This document shows, one piece after another, positions 47,992-57,541 of a DNA stretch of 64,000 nucleotides. The DNA lies in contig CAVPTI010000010.1 in NCBI GenBank assembly GCA_963708775.1, positions 186,001 through 250,000 of the forward strand. Reading direction: 5' to 3'. The DNA is from JAGVSR01 sp963708775 (GTDB lineage Bacteria; Pseudomonadota; Alphaproteobacteria; Rhizobiales; Hyphomicrobiaceae). Position 1 is the stretch's first letter, and each line of letters starts with the position of its first letter. The position numbers and the translations under genes were made by a program. The notes below the pieces were generated by a model. The model searched no databases, was not told where the DNA came from, and was given only the letters and a program-made list of their open reading frames with translations.

Positions 47992-49344
47992 ATGTCCCCG
48001 CTCTCCGAGTCGACCACCATCTTCGCATTGTCCACCGCACCCGGACGGGCCGGCGTCGCGCTCATTCGCGTGTCCGGTCCCCGCGCTGGCCAGGTGCTGA
48101 ACCTGATGACCCGCCCCCGCCCGAAACCGCGCATAGCCTCGGCCCGGACGTTCATTCATCCCATAGACAGCCGCCCGCTCGACAAGGGTCTCGTCATCTG
48201 GTTTCCGGGCCCCAAAAGCTTCACCGGCGAAGATGTCGTCGAACTCATGCTGCACGGCGGCCGCGCCGTTGTTTCCGCAGTTCTGGATGCGCTGGGCGAG
48301 ATCAACGGCTTCCGACTCGCGGAAGCGGGCGAATTTGCCCGCCGCGCGTTCGACAACGGCAAACTCGACCTCACCGAAGCCGAGGGCCTTGCCGATCTTA
48401 TTGATGCCGAAACCGAAGCCCAGCGGCGCCAGGCCCTACGTCAAGCCACCGGCGGCCTCTCTGCGGTCATCGAAGACTGGCGTGCCACTCTGATCGACGC
48501 CATTGCCCTTGTGGAAGCAGCCATCGACTTTTCCGACGAAGCCGACGTCGGCGAGCGCAGCTTCGCTCAAGGGCGAGCCATGGTGGAAACCCTGGAAACC
48601 GTCATCGGCCACCATCTTGGCGACTCCAACCGAGGTGAAATCCTTCGCGACGGCTTTAGGGTTGCCCTTGCCGGCCCTCCCAACGTCGGCAAATCAAGCC
48701 TTCTGAATGCGCTCGCCCGCCGCCCCGCCGCCATCGTCAGCGAAGAGGCTGGCACGACCCGCGATGTCATTGAAGTCCGCCTCGACCTTGGCGGCTATCC
48801 CGTGATTCTCTCCGATACGGCGGGCATCCGCCAAACCGAACTGCGCATTGAACAGGAGGGTATCCGCCGGACCTTCGAGACCGCGCGCGCGGCTGACCTT
48901 ATTCTCTGGCTCGTTGATCCCGCTGCCCCTGAAGTACAGCTCCCCGTTGACCTCATCCCCCTCGCCGACCGCGTCCTGATCGTCCGCAACAAAGCCGATC
49001 TGATCAAGACCGGTACGCCGCCGGCTCTTCCCGACGACAGTGTTCTGCTCTCCGCCAAAACCGGCCAGGGCCTCGACGACCTGACGGCCCGCCTGGCCGC
49101 GATTGCCAAAGACCGCCTCGACGATCGCGGCCAGCCCGCCGCTCTGACCAACGCCCGCCAGCGGGCCCTTGTCACCGATGTCCACCATCACTTGTGCGTC
49201 TTTCTCGAAGGCAATCCGCATCACACCGAGCTGCGCGCTGAGGATCTGCGTCGCGCGGCCCATGCGCTCGGCCGACTCACCGGTCGCATCGACGTTGAGG
49301 ACGTCCTCGGTCAGATCTTCGGCCGATTTTGCATTGGCAAGTGA
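47992..49344 (+). CDS. mnmE: tRNA uridine-5-carboxymethylaminomethyl(34) synthesis GTPase MnmE
   Basis: 450 residues. N-terminal folate-binding domain (TTIFALSTAPGRAGVALIRVSGPRAG), G domain with GPPNVGKSSLLNAL, DTAGIRQTE and NKAD, and the C-terminal catalytic cysteine motif CIGK. With MnmG it modifies the wobble uridine of certain tRNAs. The ATG at 47992 is chosen from family alignment. It precedes the parS cluster and mnmG. Confidence 0.96.
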   Translation: MSPLSESTTIFALSTAPGRAGVALIRVSGPRAGQVLNLMTRPRPKPRIASARTFIHPIDSRPLDKGLVIWFPGPKSFTGEDVVELMLHGGRAVVSAVLDALGEINGFRLAEAGEFARRAFDNGKLDLTEAEGLADLIDAETEAQRRQALRQATGGLSAVIEDWRATLIDAIALVEAAIDFSDEADVGERSFAQGRAMVETLETVIGHHLGDSNRGEILRDGFRVALAGPPNVGKSSLLNALARRPAAIVSEEAGTTRDVIEVRLDLGGYPVILSDTAGIRQTELRIEQEGIRRTFETARAADLILWLVDPAAPEVQLPVDLIPLADRVLIVRNKADLIKTGTPPALPDDSVLLSAKTGQGLDDLTARLAAIAKDRLDDRGQPAALTNARQRALVTDVHHHLCVFLEGNPHHTELRAEDLRRAAHALGRLTGRIDVEDVLGQIFGRFCIGK

Positions 49345-49376
49345 ACGGCGGGCGTGGTCGCTCGCCCCAAGCACCA

Positions 49377-49392
49377 TGATTCACGTGAAACC
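49377..49392. promoter_or_regulatory. parS-like ParB-binding site 1
   Basis: TGATTCACGTGAAACC, one mismatch to the core GTTTCACGTGAAAC. It lies in the mnmE-mnmG spacer. Confidence 0.8.
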
Positions 49393-49434
49393 TCTTGTTA
49401 ACACGCCGTCGCGGCTGGCCCGATTCCACGCCTA

Positions 49435-49450
49435 TGATTCACGTGAAACA
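49435..49450. promoter_or_regulatory. parS-like ParB-binding site 2
   Basis: TGATTCACGTGAAACA, 58 bp after site 1, with the same single mismatch in the left arm. Confidence 0.82.
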
Positions 49451-49491
49451 CTTTGTTAAACACGCCCCGCCGCCCGCATGATTCGGGCTCT

Positions 49492-49507
49492 CGTTTCACG
49501 TGAAACC
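49492..49507. promoter_or_regulatory. parS ParB-binding site 3
   Basis: CGTTTCACGTGAAACC: perfect 14-bp core palindrome GTTTCACGTGAAAC, 57 bp after site 2. Confidence 0.88.
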
Positions 49508-49613
49508 GATTCTTCACGATTTTGGAATCGGTTAGCGCGCGAAGAGCGTTTTTCCTCTCCGCATTTTCGGCTAGAAGAACGCTCATGGCTCCTGTCAACC
49601 CCCTCACAACCCA

Positions 49614-51507
49614 ATGTCGCCGGCCCAACACACCTACGACGTCATCGTGGTCGGCGGCGGCCATGCGGGCGTCGAAGCCGCCGCCGCTGCCGCTCGAATG
49701 GGCGCGCGCACGGCTCTCGTCACCCACCGCTTCGCCACCATCGGCGAGATGTCGTGCAATCCGGCAATTGGCGGCCTCGGCAAAGGCCACCTCGTCCGCG
49801 AAGTCGACGCCCTCGACGGCCTTATGGGCCGCGTCGCCGATGCCGCCGGTATCCAATTCCGCCTGCTAAACCGCTCCAAGGGCCCAGCCGTGCAGGGCCC
49901 GCGCGCGCAAGCCGACCGCAAACTCTACCGTCAGGCGATGCAGGCGGCGATCCGCGCAACGCCCGGCCTCACGGTCATCGAAGGCGCCGTACACGACCTC
50001 CTGGTCGAGTCCGCGCGCGTGTCCGGCCTTACGCTTGAGGATGGCCGCAACATCAACGGTGGCGCGGTCGTACTCACCACCGGCACGTTTCTAAACGGCC
50101 TCATACATCTCGGCGAAACTCGGATTCCGGCCGGCCGCCACGGCGAAGCCCCCGCCCGGGGTATCTCCGAGCGACTTTACGGCCTCGGCTTGGCCATGGG
50201 CCGCCTCAAAACTGGCACCCCGGCGCGCCTCGACGGCCGTACGATTGCTTGGGACCGCCTGGCCAGTCAGCCGGGCGATGACCCGCCGGTCCCCTTTTCA
50301 TTCTTGACGATGGCCATCACCACGCCCCAGATCGCCTGCGGCGTCACCGAAACGACGCCTCAGACTCACGCCATCATTCGCGAGAACCTCAGCCGCTCGC
50401 CCATGTATTGCGGCCAGATTCAAAGCGTTGGCCCCCGCTATTGCCCGTCCATCGAAGACAAAGTCGTCCGCTTCGCCGATCGCGAAACACACCAGATCTT
50501 CCTGGAGCCAGAAGGCCTCGACGACCCAACAGTCTATCCAAACGGCATCTCGACCTCGCTTCCCGCTGAGATCCAAGAGGCGTTCATCCGCACAATTCCG
50601 GGCCTCGAGCAAGTTACGATCCTGCGCCCCGGCTACGCCATCGAGTACGACTACGTCGATCCGCGCGAACTCGAATCCACCCTCGAAGTCAAACGCTTAG
50701 CTGGCCTTTTTCTGGCGGGGCAGATCAACGGCACCACCGGCTACGAAGAAGCCGCCGCCCAGGGCATTGTTGCCGGCGTTAATGCGGCGCTCGCAGCGGG
50801 CGGCGGCGGTCATGTCTTCAAGCTGTCCCGCTCAGACGCCTACATCGGCGTAATGATCGATGACCTCGTGACACGCGGGGTCAGCGAGCCGTATCGCATG
50901 TTCACCTCCCGCGCAGAGTTTCGACTGAAGTTGCGCGCGGATAACGCCGATCAGCGGCTAACGCCCCTTGGGCCTATCCATCGGGTGCGTCGGCCCCGAT
51001 CGCGGCTCGGTGTTTAGTGAGCGGATGTCGGGTCTTGAACGAAGCCGCACGATCCTCGATGGGCTAACCCTCACACCCAATGAGGCCGCCGCCGAAGGAC
51101 TGAGCATCAACAGGGACGGCCGCCGCCGCTCGGCCTTCGAACTCCTCGCATTCCCGGATATCACACTCGATCGCTTGGCGGCCATATGGCCGGAATTGCG
51201 GAAAATTCCCGCGGCTACCGCTTCTCAAATCGAAATCGACGCCCGATACGCCGCCTACGTCCGTCGTCAGGATGAAGACGTCGCCGCCCTGAAGCGTGAC
51301 GAGGCCGTGGCCATTCCGGCCGGCTTCGATTTCGCGTCCATCGCGAGCCTGTCAAATGAAGTCCGGCAGAAGCTTTTGGCGCACCAACCCCGCACCCTGG
51401 CCCAGGCTGCCCGGATTGACGGCATGACCCCCGCTGGGCTCACGATTCTTCTGGTGGCCGTTAAAAAATTCGCCAAATCCGCACCGGTTGAACGGTCGAG
51501 TGCATGA
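49614..51507 (+). CDS. mnmG: tRNA uridine-5-carboxymethylaminomethyl(34) synthesis enzyme MnmG (frame broken once)
   Basis: FAD enzyme partner of MnmE. GGGHAGVEAAAAAARMG is the FAD fold, CNPAIGGLGKGHL follows, and the C-terminal helical domain (LSNEVRQKLLAHQPRTLAQAARIDGMTPA) is intact. The frame breaks at 50970-50972: the first part ends LTPLG and the continuation SIGCVGPDRGSVFSER is in the next frame. Removing one G gives 630 residues, normal for MnmG. Its stop overlaps the rsmG ATG by 4 bp. Confidence 0.94.
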
Positions 51508-52169
51508 CCAACCCAACGCCCGTCTCCGACGCCGCGAGCTTTGCCCGCGCGTTCGGGGTTTCACGTGAAACTGCTGCAAAATTCGAATCTTACGCCGCAT
51601 TGCTCAAGCAGTGGCAGAAGGCCGTCCAGCTCATTGCCCCGAGCACGCTCGATGCAATCTGGTCCCGGCATTTCGCCGATTCTGCGCAGCTCTGGGTCCT
51701 GGCAGGGCAGAACGTCCGAACGTGGACAGATCTGGGGTCCGGCGCCGGCTTCCCCGGCCTCGTGATCGCACTTTTGGCCCGCGATGCTGATTCGACATCG
51801 CCCGACTTGCGCGTCACGCTCGTTGAGAGCGACACGCGCAAGGCTGCGTTTCTACGCGAGGTGGCCCGGCAGACCGGGTGCCCTGTGGACATCTTGGGGA
51901 CGAGAATCGAATTAGCCTCGACTCGCGATAAGGTCGGCACAGTTGAAGTGGTTTCGGCACGCGCTTTGGCGCCGCTGACAGAACTTTTCCGCCTCGCTCA
52001 CCCTTTTTGGCAGTCCACAACGTTGGGACTGTTTCTGAAGGGTCGTGACGCAGAGAAGGAAGTCGAAGCGGCCCGTGCAGCCTGGAACTTCGAGTTGGAG
52101 CTAAAACCCAGCTTGACAGATCCGATGGCGCGCATTGTCTGTGTTCGCGACCTCAGTCCGCGGGGATGA
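51504..52169 (+). CDS. rsmG: 16S rRNA (guanine(527)-N(7))-methyltransferase RsmG
   Basis: 221 residues. SAM-binding motif WTDLGSGAGFPGLVIALLA, with LIAPSTLDAIWSRHFADSAQL before it and VEVVSARALAPL after. It methylates G527 of 16S rRNA. A parS site (51557-51572) is embedded in its fifth-lengthwise start region, so those codons (GVSRETA) serve both functions. It precedes parA. Confidence 0.95.
   Translation: MTNPTPVSDAASFARAFGVSRETAAKFESYAALLKQWQKAVQLIAPSTLDAIWSRHFADSAQLWVLAGQNVRTWTDLGSGAGFPGLVIALLARDADSTSPDLRVTLVESDTRKAAFLREVARQTGCPVDILGTRIELASTRDKVGTVEVVSARALAPLTELFRLAHPFWQSTTLGLFLKGRDAEKEVEAARAAWNFELELKPSLTDPMARIVCVRDLSPRG
51557..51572. promoter_or_regulatory. parS ParB-binding site 4, inside rsmG
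   Basis: GGTTTCACGTGAAACT: perfect 14-bp core. It is located near the 5' end of the rsmG coding sequence, about 1.5 kb before parB. Confidence 0.88.
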
Positions 52170-52197
52170 GCCCCGTCGCCAACGGAGGGAAAGCCCC

Positions 52198-53031
52198 GTG
52201 ACCGGCATTGATCAGACTGGCTCCCGCCTAAGGGTTTTAGCGGTAGCCAACCAGAAGGGCGGCGTCGGCAAAACGACGACAGCCATCAATCTCGGCACGG
52301 CGCTCGCCGCGATCGGTGAGCAGGTGCTTGTCATTGACCTCGATCCGCAGGGGAATGCGTCGACGGGACTTGGCGTGGCGCCAGAAGCCCGCGCCAGAAC
52401 CGCCTACGATGTCATGGTGGGCGGCTGTTCCCTCACGGACGCCGCCGTTGCGACAGCCGTACCGGGGCTATCCGTCGTACCGGCGAACAGTGATCTCGTC
52501 GGCATCGAGCACGATCTGATCAATGACGTCGGTCGTCCGTTCAAACTTCGCGACGCCGTCACGGCGCTCATCGGCCGCGCACGCGCAGCGCCTGGCCAGC
52601 CTTCGATCAGCTACATTCTCATCGACTGCCCGCCTTCACTCAACCTGCTCACGCTCAACGCGCTCGCCGCTGCCAATGCGGTGATTGTCCCGGTCCAGTG
52701 CGAGTTTTTCGCCCTTGAAGGCATTTCGCAGCTCAAAGAGTCGATCGATCAGATCCGCGCGACGCTCAATCCGCGCCTGGAGATCCAGGGTGTGGTGCTG
52801 ACGATGCACGACGCGCGCACGTCGCTCTCCCGCGAAGTGGCCGACAACGTCCGAGCCTTCTTCGGCCCCAAAGTTTACGAGAGCGTCATCCCGCGCAACA
52901 CGCGCGTGGCTGAAGCGCCATCGCACGGCAAGCCTATCCTGCTCTACGACTACGATTGCGCAGGTAGCCAGGCCTACATCCGCCTCGCCACCGAAATGAT
53001 CGAGCGCGAGCGGCAGACGAAAGCGGCGTGA
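52198..53031 (+). CDS. parA: Chromosome-partitioning ATPase ParA
   Basis: 277 residues from a GTG at 52198 with GGAGGGA upstream. Deviant Walker A NQKGGVGKTTTAINLGTALA, then VIDLDPQGNASTGLG (Walker A') and IDCPPSLNLLTLNALAAA (Walker B). ParA dimers form the nucleoid gradient that pulls ParB-parS complexes. It overlaps nothing but starts 28 bp after rsmG; parB follows by 83 bp. Confidence 0.96.
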   Translation: MTGIDQTGSRLRVLAVANQKGGVGKTTTAINLGTALAAIGEQVLVIDLDPQGNASTGLGVAPEARARTAYDVMVGGCSLTDAAVATAVPGLSVVPANSDLVGIEHDLINDVGRPFKLRDAVTALIGRARAAPGQPSISYILIDCPPSLNLLTLNALAAANAVIVPVQCEFFALEGISQLKESIDQIRATLNPRLEIQGVVLTMHDARTSLSREVADNVRAFFGPKVYESVIPRNTRVAEAPSHGKPILLYDYDCAGSQAYIRLATEMIERERQTKAA

Positions 53032-53114
53032 GTATCCGGTACACGCGCCGGCTGTAAGTATTTGAGTGACGTAAAACGATTGGATTGCTGACCTTTGCAA
53101 AGGTGAAGAAAACG

Positions 53115-53999
53115 ATGAACGTGCCCCTGCAGAAGAGCCGTCTTGGCCGTGGTCTCGCATCGCTGATCGGCGATACGCCGAGCATCGCGCCGCGCGGCCC
53201 CGCCGAAGGGGAGCAGCGTCTGGTCGGCACGGATCAATTGCGCGGTGGTCGCTTTAACCCGCGTAAGGATTTTCGCGAAGACGAGCTAGCCGAACTCGCC
53301 GAGTCGATCCGCACCAAGGGTCTCGTCCAGCCGATCATCGTTCGCATCGATCCGGACAATGAGCAGATGTACGAGATCGTCGCCGGCGAACGCCGCTGGC
53401 GGGCGGCGCTGCGTGCGGGCCTGCACACGGTCCCAGTTATCGTCCGCAGCCTCGACGACAAGGAAGTGCTCGAACTCGCCATCATCGAGAACGTCCAGCG
53501 CGCTGACCTCAACGCCATTGAAGAAGCATCCGGCTATCGGGACCTGATCGAGCGGTTCGATTACAGCCAGGAGCAGGTCTCCGAGATCATCGGCAAGAGC
53601 CGCAGCCACGTCACGAACACGCTGCGGCTTTTGAAGCTTCCCGCGAGCGTCCAGAGCCTCGTCCAAGCCGGCTCATTGACCCCCGGTCACGCCCGCGCCC
53701 TCGTCGGCCGTGACGATGCCGAAAACCTTGCCCAGAAGATCATCGACCAGAGCTTGAATGTCCGCGAGGTTGAAGCCCTCGTGCAGGCAGGTCCCATTGG
53801 CCAGCCAGGCTCGACGGCGCGAAAGGTCCGGGACAAAGATCCCGACACACGAGCATTCGAAAAAGAGCTGACCGACGCCCTGGGGCTTAAGGTCGAGATC
53901 AAGCGCGGCTCCGGCGAAAGCGGCGTCATGACGATCAAGTTCGGCAACTTCGACCAGCTTGAGTACATCCGCATGCGCCTCACCGGCATGTCCGAGTAG
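53115..53999 (+). CDS. parB: Chromosome-partitioning protein ParB
   Basis: 294 residues. N-terminal LGRGLASLIGDTP (ParA-contact region), CTPase domain with QPIIVRI and GERRWRAALRAG, central helix-turn-helix (YSQEQVSEIIGKSRSHVTNTLRLLKLP), and C-terminal dimerisation domain. It loads at parS, four copies of which lie within 4 kb upstream. ATG 53115 is preceded by AGGTGA. Confidence 0.96.
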   Translation: MNVPLQKSRLGRGLASLIGDTPSIAPRGPAEGEQRLVGTDQLRGGRFNPRKDFREDELAELAESIRTKGLVQPIIVRIDPDNEQMYEIVAGERRWRAALRAGLHTVPVIVRSLDDKEVLELAIIENVQRADLNAIEEASGYRDLIERFDYSQEQVSEIIGKSRSHVTNTLRLLKLPASVQSLVQAGSLTPGHARALVGRDDAENLAQKIIDQSLNVREVEALVQAGPIGQPGSTARKVRDKDPDTRAFEKELTDALGLKVEIKRGSGESGVMTIKFGNFDQLEYIRMRLTGMSE

Positions 54000-54098
54000 A
54001 CAACCGCAGTGGTTTGCCACCCTTGCCGTAAGTCCTTGACGCGACCAGAGCGGTGAGGCATCGCCATTGGGCCCTCGCCGTTGTCCCAAGGTATTCCG

Positions 54099-54422
54099 AT
54101 GTCCGACACCGTTCTGATCGAGCTGGCAGCGACTATCAGGGCGCGCCGTTCAGCGTCGGCTGAGGCGTCCTATACCAAGTCTCTCCTCGACGCCGGCATT
54201 GCCAGATGCGCAAAGAAGTTTGGCGAAGAGGCTGTCGAGACCGTCATGGCCGCCGTTGGCCAGGATGACGACGCCCTCAAGGGCGAAGCCGCTGACGCGC
54301 TGTTTCATCTTCTGGTGCTGCTGGAATCCCGCAACATAGCCGTAGAAGATGTCCTTGCCGTTCTACGGTCACGCCAGGGCACGTCAGGTCACGCCGAAAA
54401 GGCGGCGCGTCCTAAGTCGTAA
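54099..54422 (+). CDS. hisE: Phosphoribosyl-ATP diphosphatase
   Basis: 107 residues, MazG-like all-alpha fold: SYTKSLLDAGIARCAKKFGEEAVETVMAA with the metal-binding EExxE-type glutamates and DDALKGEAADALFHLLVLL. It carries out the second step of histidine synthesis. It stands apart from other his genes here, between parB and coaA; coaA follows by 27 bp. Confidence 0.94.
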   Translation: MSDTVLIELAATIRARRSASAEASYTKSLLDAGIARCAKKFGEEAVETVMAAVGQDDDALKGEAADALFHLLVLLESRNIAVEDVLAVLRSRQGTSGHAEKAARPKS

Positions 54423-54449
54423 CCGTCGAATTTGGAGTTTTCGGTTCCC

Positions 54450-55502
54450 GTGAGTCCAGTTCAAGAGCGCCCGGCAAAGCGCCGCAAACGGCAGAACCAG
54501 GTGCGTCTCCCGGCTGGAGCGGGTAAGCGCCGTCTCGTCGTCCCGACCAATGCGCAAGACGGCGATCTGGTTTTTTCTCCCTACCGCATCTTCACACGAT
54601 CGGACTGGGCCCGACTGCGCGCTGACACGCCGATGACGCTGCTGCCCGATGAGCTCGAACAGCTCTCGGGTATCATCGAGGAACTCTCCGTCGAAGAAGT
54701 CGAGCAGATTTATCTTCCCCTTTCCCGCCTCCTCAATCTGTACGTTGCAGCGCTCCAAAAGCTCCACGCCGTCACCACTACATTTCTTGGCCGCACCGAC
54801 GGCAAAGTTCCCTTCATCATCGGCGTCGCAGGCTCCGTCGCCGTAGGCAAGAGCACGACGGCGCGTGTGTTGAAGGCCTTGCTCGCCCGCTGGCCGGACC
54901 ATCCCCGCGTCGATCTGATCACCACCGACGGATTTCTTCTTCCCAACGCCGAACTCCAGTCCCGCGGGATCATGAATCGGAAGGGTTTTCCAGAAAGCTT
55001 TGACACAGCTGCCCTCCTGACGTTTCTCGCCGATGTAAAGTCAGGCAAGGACGTCGTTGAAGCGCCCGTCTATTCGCACTTTCACTATGACATCCTCCCG
55101 GACCAGAAGGCTGTCTTGCGCCGCCCAGACATTTTGATCGTCGAGGGATTGAACGTGCTCCAGCCTGCCCGCCTGCCCAAGGACGGCGCGGAGATCCCCT
55201 TCGTCTCTGATTTCTTCGACTTCTCGATTTATCTGGATGCGGATGCCGCGATCATCGAGGAGTGGTACCTCGAACGGTTCATGCGCCTGCGCTCTACCGC
55301 TTTCCGCGATCCCGGCGCGTATTTTCACAAGTACGCCGGCATGTCTCCCGATGAAGCAAAGGCGCGGGCCTTGGAGCTTTGGTCGACGATCAACGCCCGG
55401 AATCTTGAAGAAAACATTCTGCCAACGCGGCAGCGTGCCCGCCTCATCTTGCGCAAGACCGCGGACCATCGCGTCGAGTTGGTCGCCCTTCGCAAACTCT
55501 GA
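54450..55502 (+). CDS. coaA: Type I pantothenate kinase
   Basis: 350 residues if started at the GTG at 54450; a TTG at 54432 is also in frame, and GGAG lies between them. P-loop GVAGSVAVGKSTTA (about 127-140), LITTDGFLLPNAELQSRG and EGLNVLQ are typical. It phosphorylates pantothenate, the first committed step to CoA. The basic N-terminal 30 residues (RPAKRRKRQ) are longer than usual. A terminator follows. Confidence 0.94.
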   Translation: MSPVQERPAKRRKRQNQVRLPAGAGKRRLVVPTNAQDGDLVFSPYRIFTRSDWARLRADTPMTLLPDELEQLSGIIEELSVEEVEQIYLPLSRLLNLYVAALQKLHAVTTTFLGRTDGKVPFIIGVAGSVAVGKSTTARVLKALLARWPDHPRVDLITTDGFLLPNAELQSRGIMNRKGFPESFDTAALLTFLADVKSGKDVVEAPVYSHFHYDILPDQKAVLRRPDILIVEGLNVLQPARLPKDGAEIPFVSDFFDFSIYLDADAAIIEEWYLERFMRLRSTAFRDPGAYFHKYAGMSPDEAKARALELWSTINARNLEENILPTRQRARLILRKTADHRVELVALRKL

Positions 55503-55539
55503 TTTTTCTCCGCACGCCAAAGTAACGGAGAATAAAGAA

Positions 55540-55562
55540 AAGGCCGCTTGGGGAGCGGCCTT
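55540..55562 (+). terminator. Terminator after coaA
   Basis: 9-bp stem AAGGCCGCT / AGCGGCCTT with a 5-nt loop, followed by a weak T stretch, between the convergent coaA and HTH-like genes. Confidence 0.65.
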
Positions 55563-55596
55563 GATAGTTTGCATGGAACGGGCTTGCAGGCGGGCT

Positions 55597-56205
55597 TCAG
55601 TCTGCGGGTCGCGAACACCGCGGGTCGTCGTCCTTGTCCTTCAAGCTCGAAAGTACGAGACGCGTGTACTCGGTATTTCGAAGTGCGCACGCAAAAGGTG
55701 ACCAATGAAACGCGTACCAGAGTGACTTGTAGTGCAAGTGGATCGCGGTCTTCGCAGTAGCGATGCTGGCTGCATATGCGGCTACGAACAGGTCGGGTTT
55801 GGCACTTGGTTGAGGCTGTGCCGGGTGCTCGTCGCAAACCGGTGACGCGTCGTCACCTGTTGCTGCGTGCGATGTGAGCGATGCACCAGAATTTTCTGGC
55901 GCCGTTGCCGTATCACGGCGGACGGCGGGGCTTCGTGCCCTGAGCGCAATGACGTTGTTCGATCGGTGCTGAGTCGAGGCTGGTCTCAGAGCCGCCGGCG
56001 CCGCTTGATAGTGAGCACGCCGCTGCTGGTACTTGTCCCGCAAACGGCGAACCGTCGAAGGATCGGTAAAGCCAAGAGCCTTGATTGCCGTCGTCGGCTT
56101 CATGCCGGGATTGGCGGCGATCAATTCGGCAATGGCCGCAAGGGGACCGGCATCATCGAGGCCCGTGCCCTTCGGCCGGCCGCGTGCCGCGGTCTTCTGT
56201 GCCAT
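55597..56205 (-). CDS. Putative DNA-binding protein (GRPKG motif, HTH-like)
   Basis: 202 residues. The N-terminal ARGRPKGTGLDD resembles an AT-hook-like basic motif. It is followed by a predicted helical unit (LAAIAELIAANPGMKPTTAIKALGFTDPSTVRRLRDKY) that looks like a helix-turn-helix of the type seen in small Hyphomicrobiales regulators. Residues about 70-135 are low-complexity Ala/Pro/Ser/Thr-rich, and the C-terminus contains two short aromatic-rich segments. Function unknown; probably nucleoid- or promoter-binding (inference). Confidence 0.7.
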   Translation of the reverse strand: MAQKTAARGRPKGTGLDDAGPLAAIAELIAANPGMKPTTAIKALGFTDPSTVRRLRDKYQQRRAHYQAAPAALRPASTQHRSNNVIALRARSPAVRRDTATAPENSGASLTSHAATGDDASPVCDEHPAQPQPSAKPDLFVAAYAASIATAKTAIHLHYKSLWYAFHWSPFACALRNTEYTRLVLSSLKDKDDDPRCSRPAD

Positions 56206-56451
56206 TCAATTTGACCTTCGGAAACGAATTAGCGAACGATGAAAGCATGCCGCAATTCGCATGAGTTTACAGGGAGATTAATTAGGAGCCTGTAAAGAAA
56301 CAAATGGAACGCGCTGTTTCTGTTGCGCAATTACACCGTGGACTTGTATGGCCGCGAGAACGAAACAAGTCGATTCAGCTACAACCGTTGCCAATTGCGT
56401 TTCTAACGCGCTGTAGCATGGCGGCAATCTGGAATTCAGCACAAAGGAGAA
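56206..56451. other. Intergenic region, no feature seen
   Basis: AT-richer spacer upstream of the HTH-like gene and downstream of adenosine kinase. No gene or clear hairpin is visible. Confidence 0.45.
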
Positions 56452-57450
56452 TCAGGAAATGAGCCCCCGCGTCCGCGCCAATTCGGACAGATTTGCCTGC
56501 GGCCGTGCACCGACATGGGAAATGACCTCCGCCGCCGCCAGGCTACCTAAACGACCGGCAGTGGCGAGGTCGCATCCAGAGGTAAAACCATAAAGAAAGC
56601 CGGCAGCGTATAGATCCCCTGCGCCGGTGGTGTCGACAACCTTCGCTACCGGCTCAACGGGAATGTCGTGCGCTGTCCCGTCCGCGAGAATCAGAGAGCC
56701 TTTCGCACTCCGCGTCAGTACCGCGAGACGCGTATCGCCAGCTGCCCGGCGTGCCGCTTCGTCGAAGTTCGTCGTCTCATAGAGCGAAGTGATCTCGCTC
56801 TCATTGGCAAATAGAATTCCAACGCCGGACCGGATCAGGTCGAGAAATTCCGCCCGGTGGCGATCGACACAGAACCCATCTGAGAGGGTGAGTGCAACGG
56901 TCCGCCCCGCCTTTGTTGCGAGGGCCACCGCCTGTCGGAAGGCAGCCTTGGCTTGCGGCTGATCGAAAAGATAGCCTTCCAGATAAACGACATCCGCGCC
57001 TTCGATCACCGCCGCATCGACCTCACCGTGATCAAGATCCGTGCTGATTCCGAGAAATGTATTCATGGTCCGCTCGCCGTCAGGTGTGACGAGGATCAGC
57101 GAACGAGATGTCGGTGCTTTGCCATTGACCGGAGCTGTCTCGAAGGCGACACCGGCCGCGCCGATGTCGTGCCGGAAGATGCGGCCGAACTCGTCACCTG
57201 CCACTTTGCCGATGAAGGCGGCCTTGCCACCGAATGATGCAACTCCAACGACGGTGTTTGCAGCCGAACCGCCGGAGATCTCGGTACCAGGACCCATTTC
57301 GCTATAGAGCGTCTGCACCGTCTGCGCATCGACAAGGCGCATCGACCCCTTCGGCGCGCCGTGCTTGGCAAGGAAGGCATCATCGCAGCGTCCAATGATA
57401 TCGACGATGGCATTGCCGATAGCGGCGACGGAATAGCGAGCGGCGGTCAT
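56452..57450 (-). CDS. Adenosine kinase (PfkB family)
   Basis: 332 residues from ATG 57450 (AAGGAG upstream). It has the PfkB signatures SGGSAANTVVGVASFGG and DTTGAGDLYAAGFLYGF, with VAAIGNAIVDIIG at the start. This clade is usually annotated as adenosine kinase in Hyphomicrobiales; a general sugar or nucleoside kinase cannot be excluded. Its start is about 90 bp from the holA end. Confidence 0.88.
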   Translation of the reverse strand: MTAARYSVAAIGNAIVDIIGRCDDAFLAKHGAPKGSMRLVDAQTVQTLYSEMGPGTEISGGSAANTVVGVASFGGKAAFIGKVAGDEFGRIFRHDIGAAGVAFETAPVNGKAPTSRSLILVTPDGERTMNTFLGISTDLDHGEVDAAVIEGADVVYLEGYLFDQPQAKAAFRQAVALATKAGRTVALTLSDGFCVDRHRAEFLDLIRSGVGILFANESEITSLYETTNFDEAARRAAGDTRLAVLTRSAKGSLILADGTAHDIPVEPVAKVVDTTGAGDLYAAGFLYGFTSGCDLATAGRLGSLAAAEVISHVGARPQANLSELARTRGLIS

Positions 57451-57541
57451 GAAGGCTCCTTGGAAAAACTCCCGCGGACTATAGGCAGCGCTCGAGTGCG
57501 TGCAACTGGGGCATGGTGGCGGAGGTGCGGCGCCGATTTCC

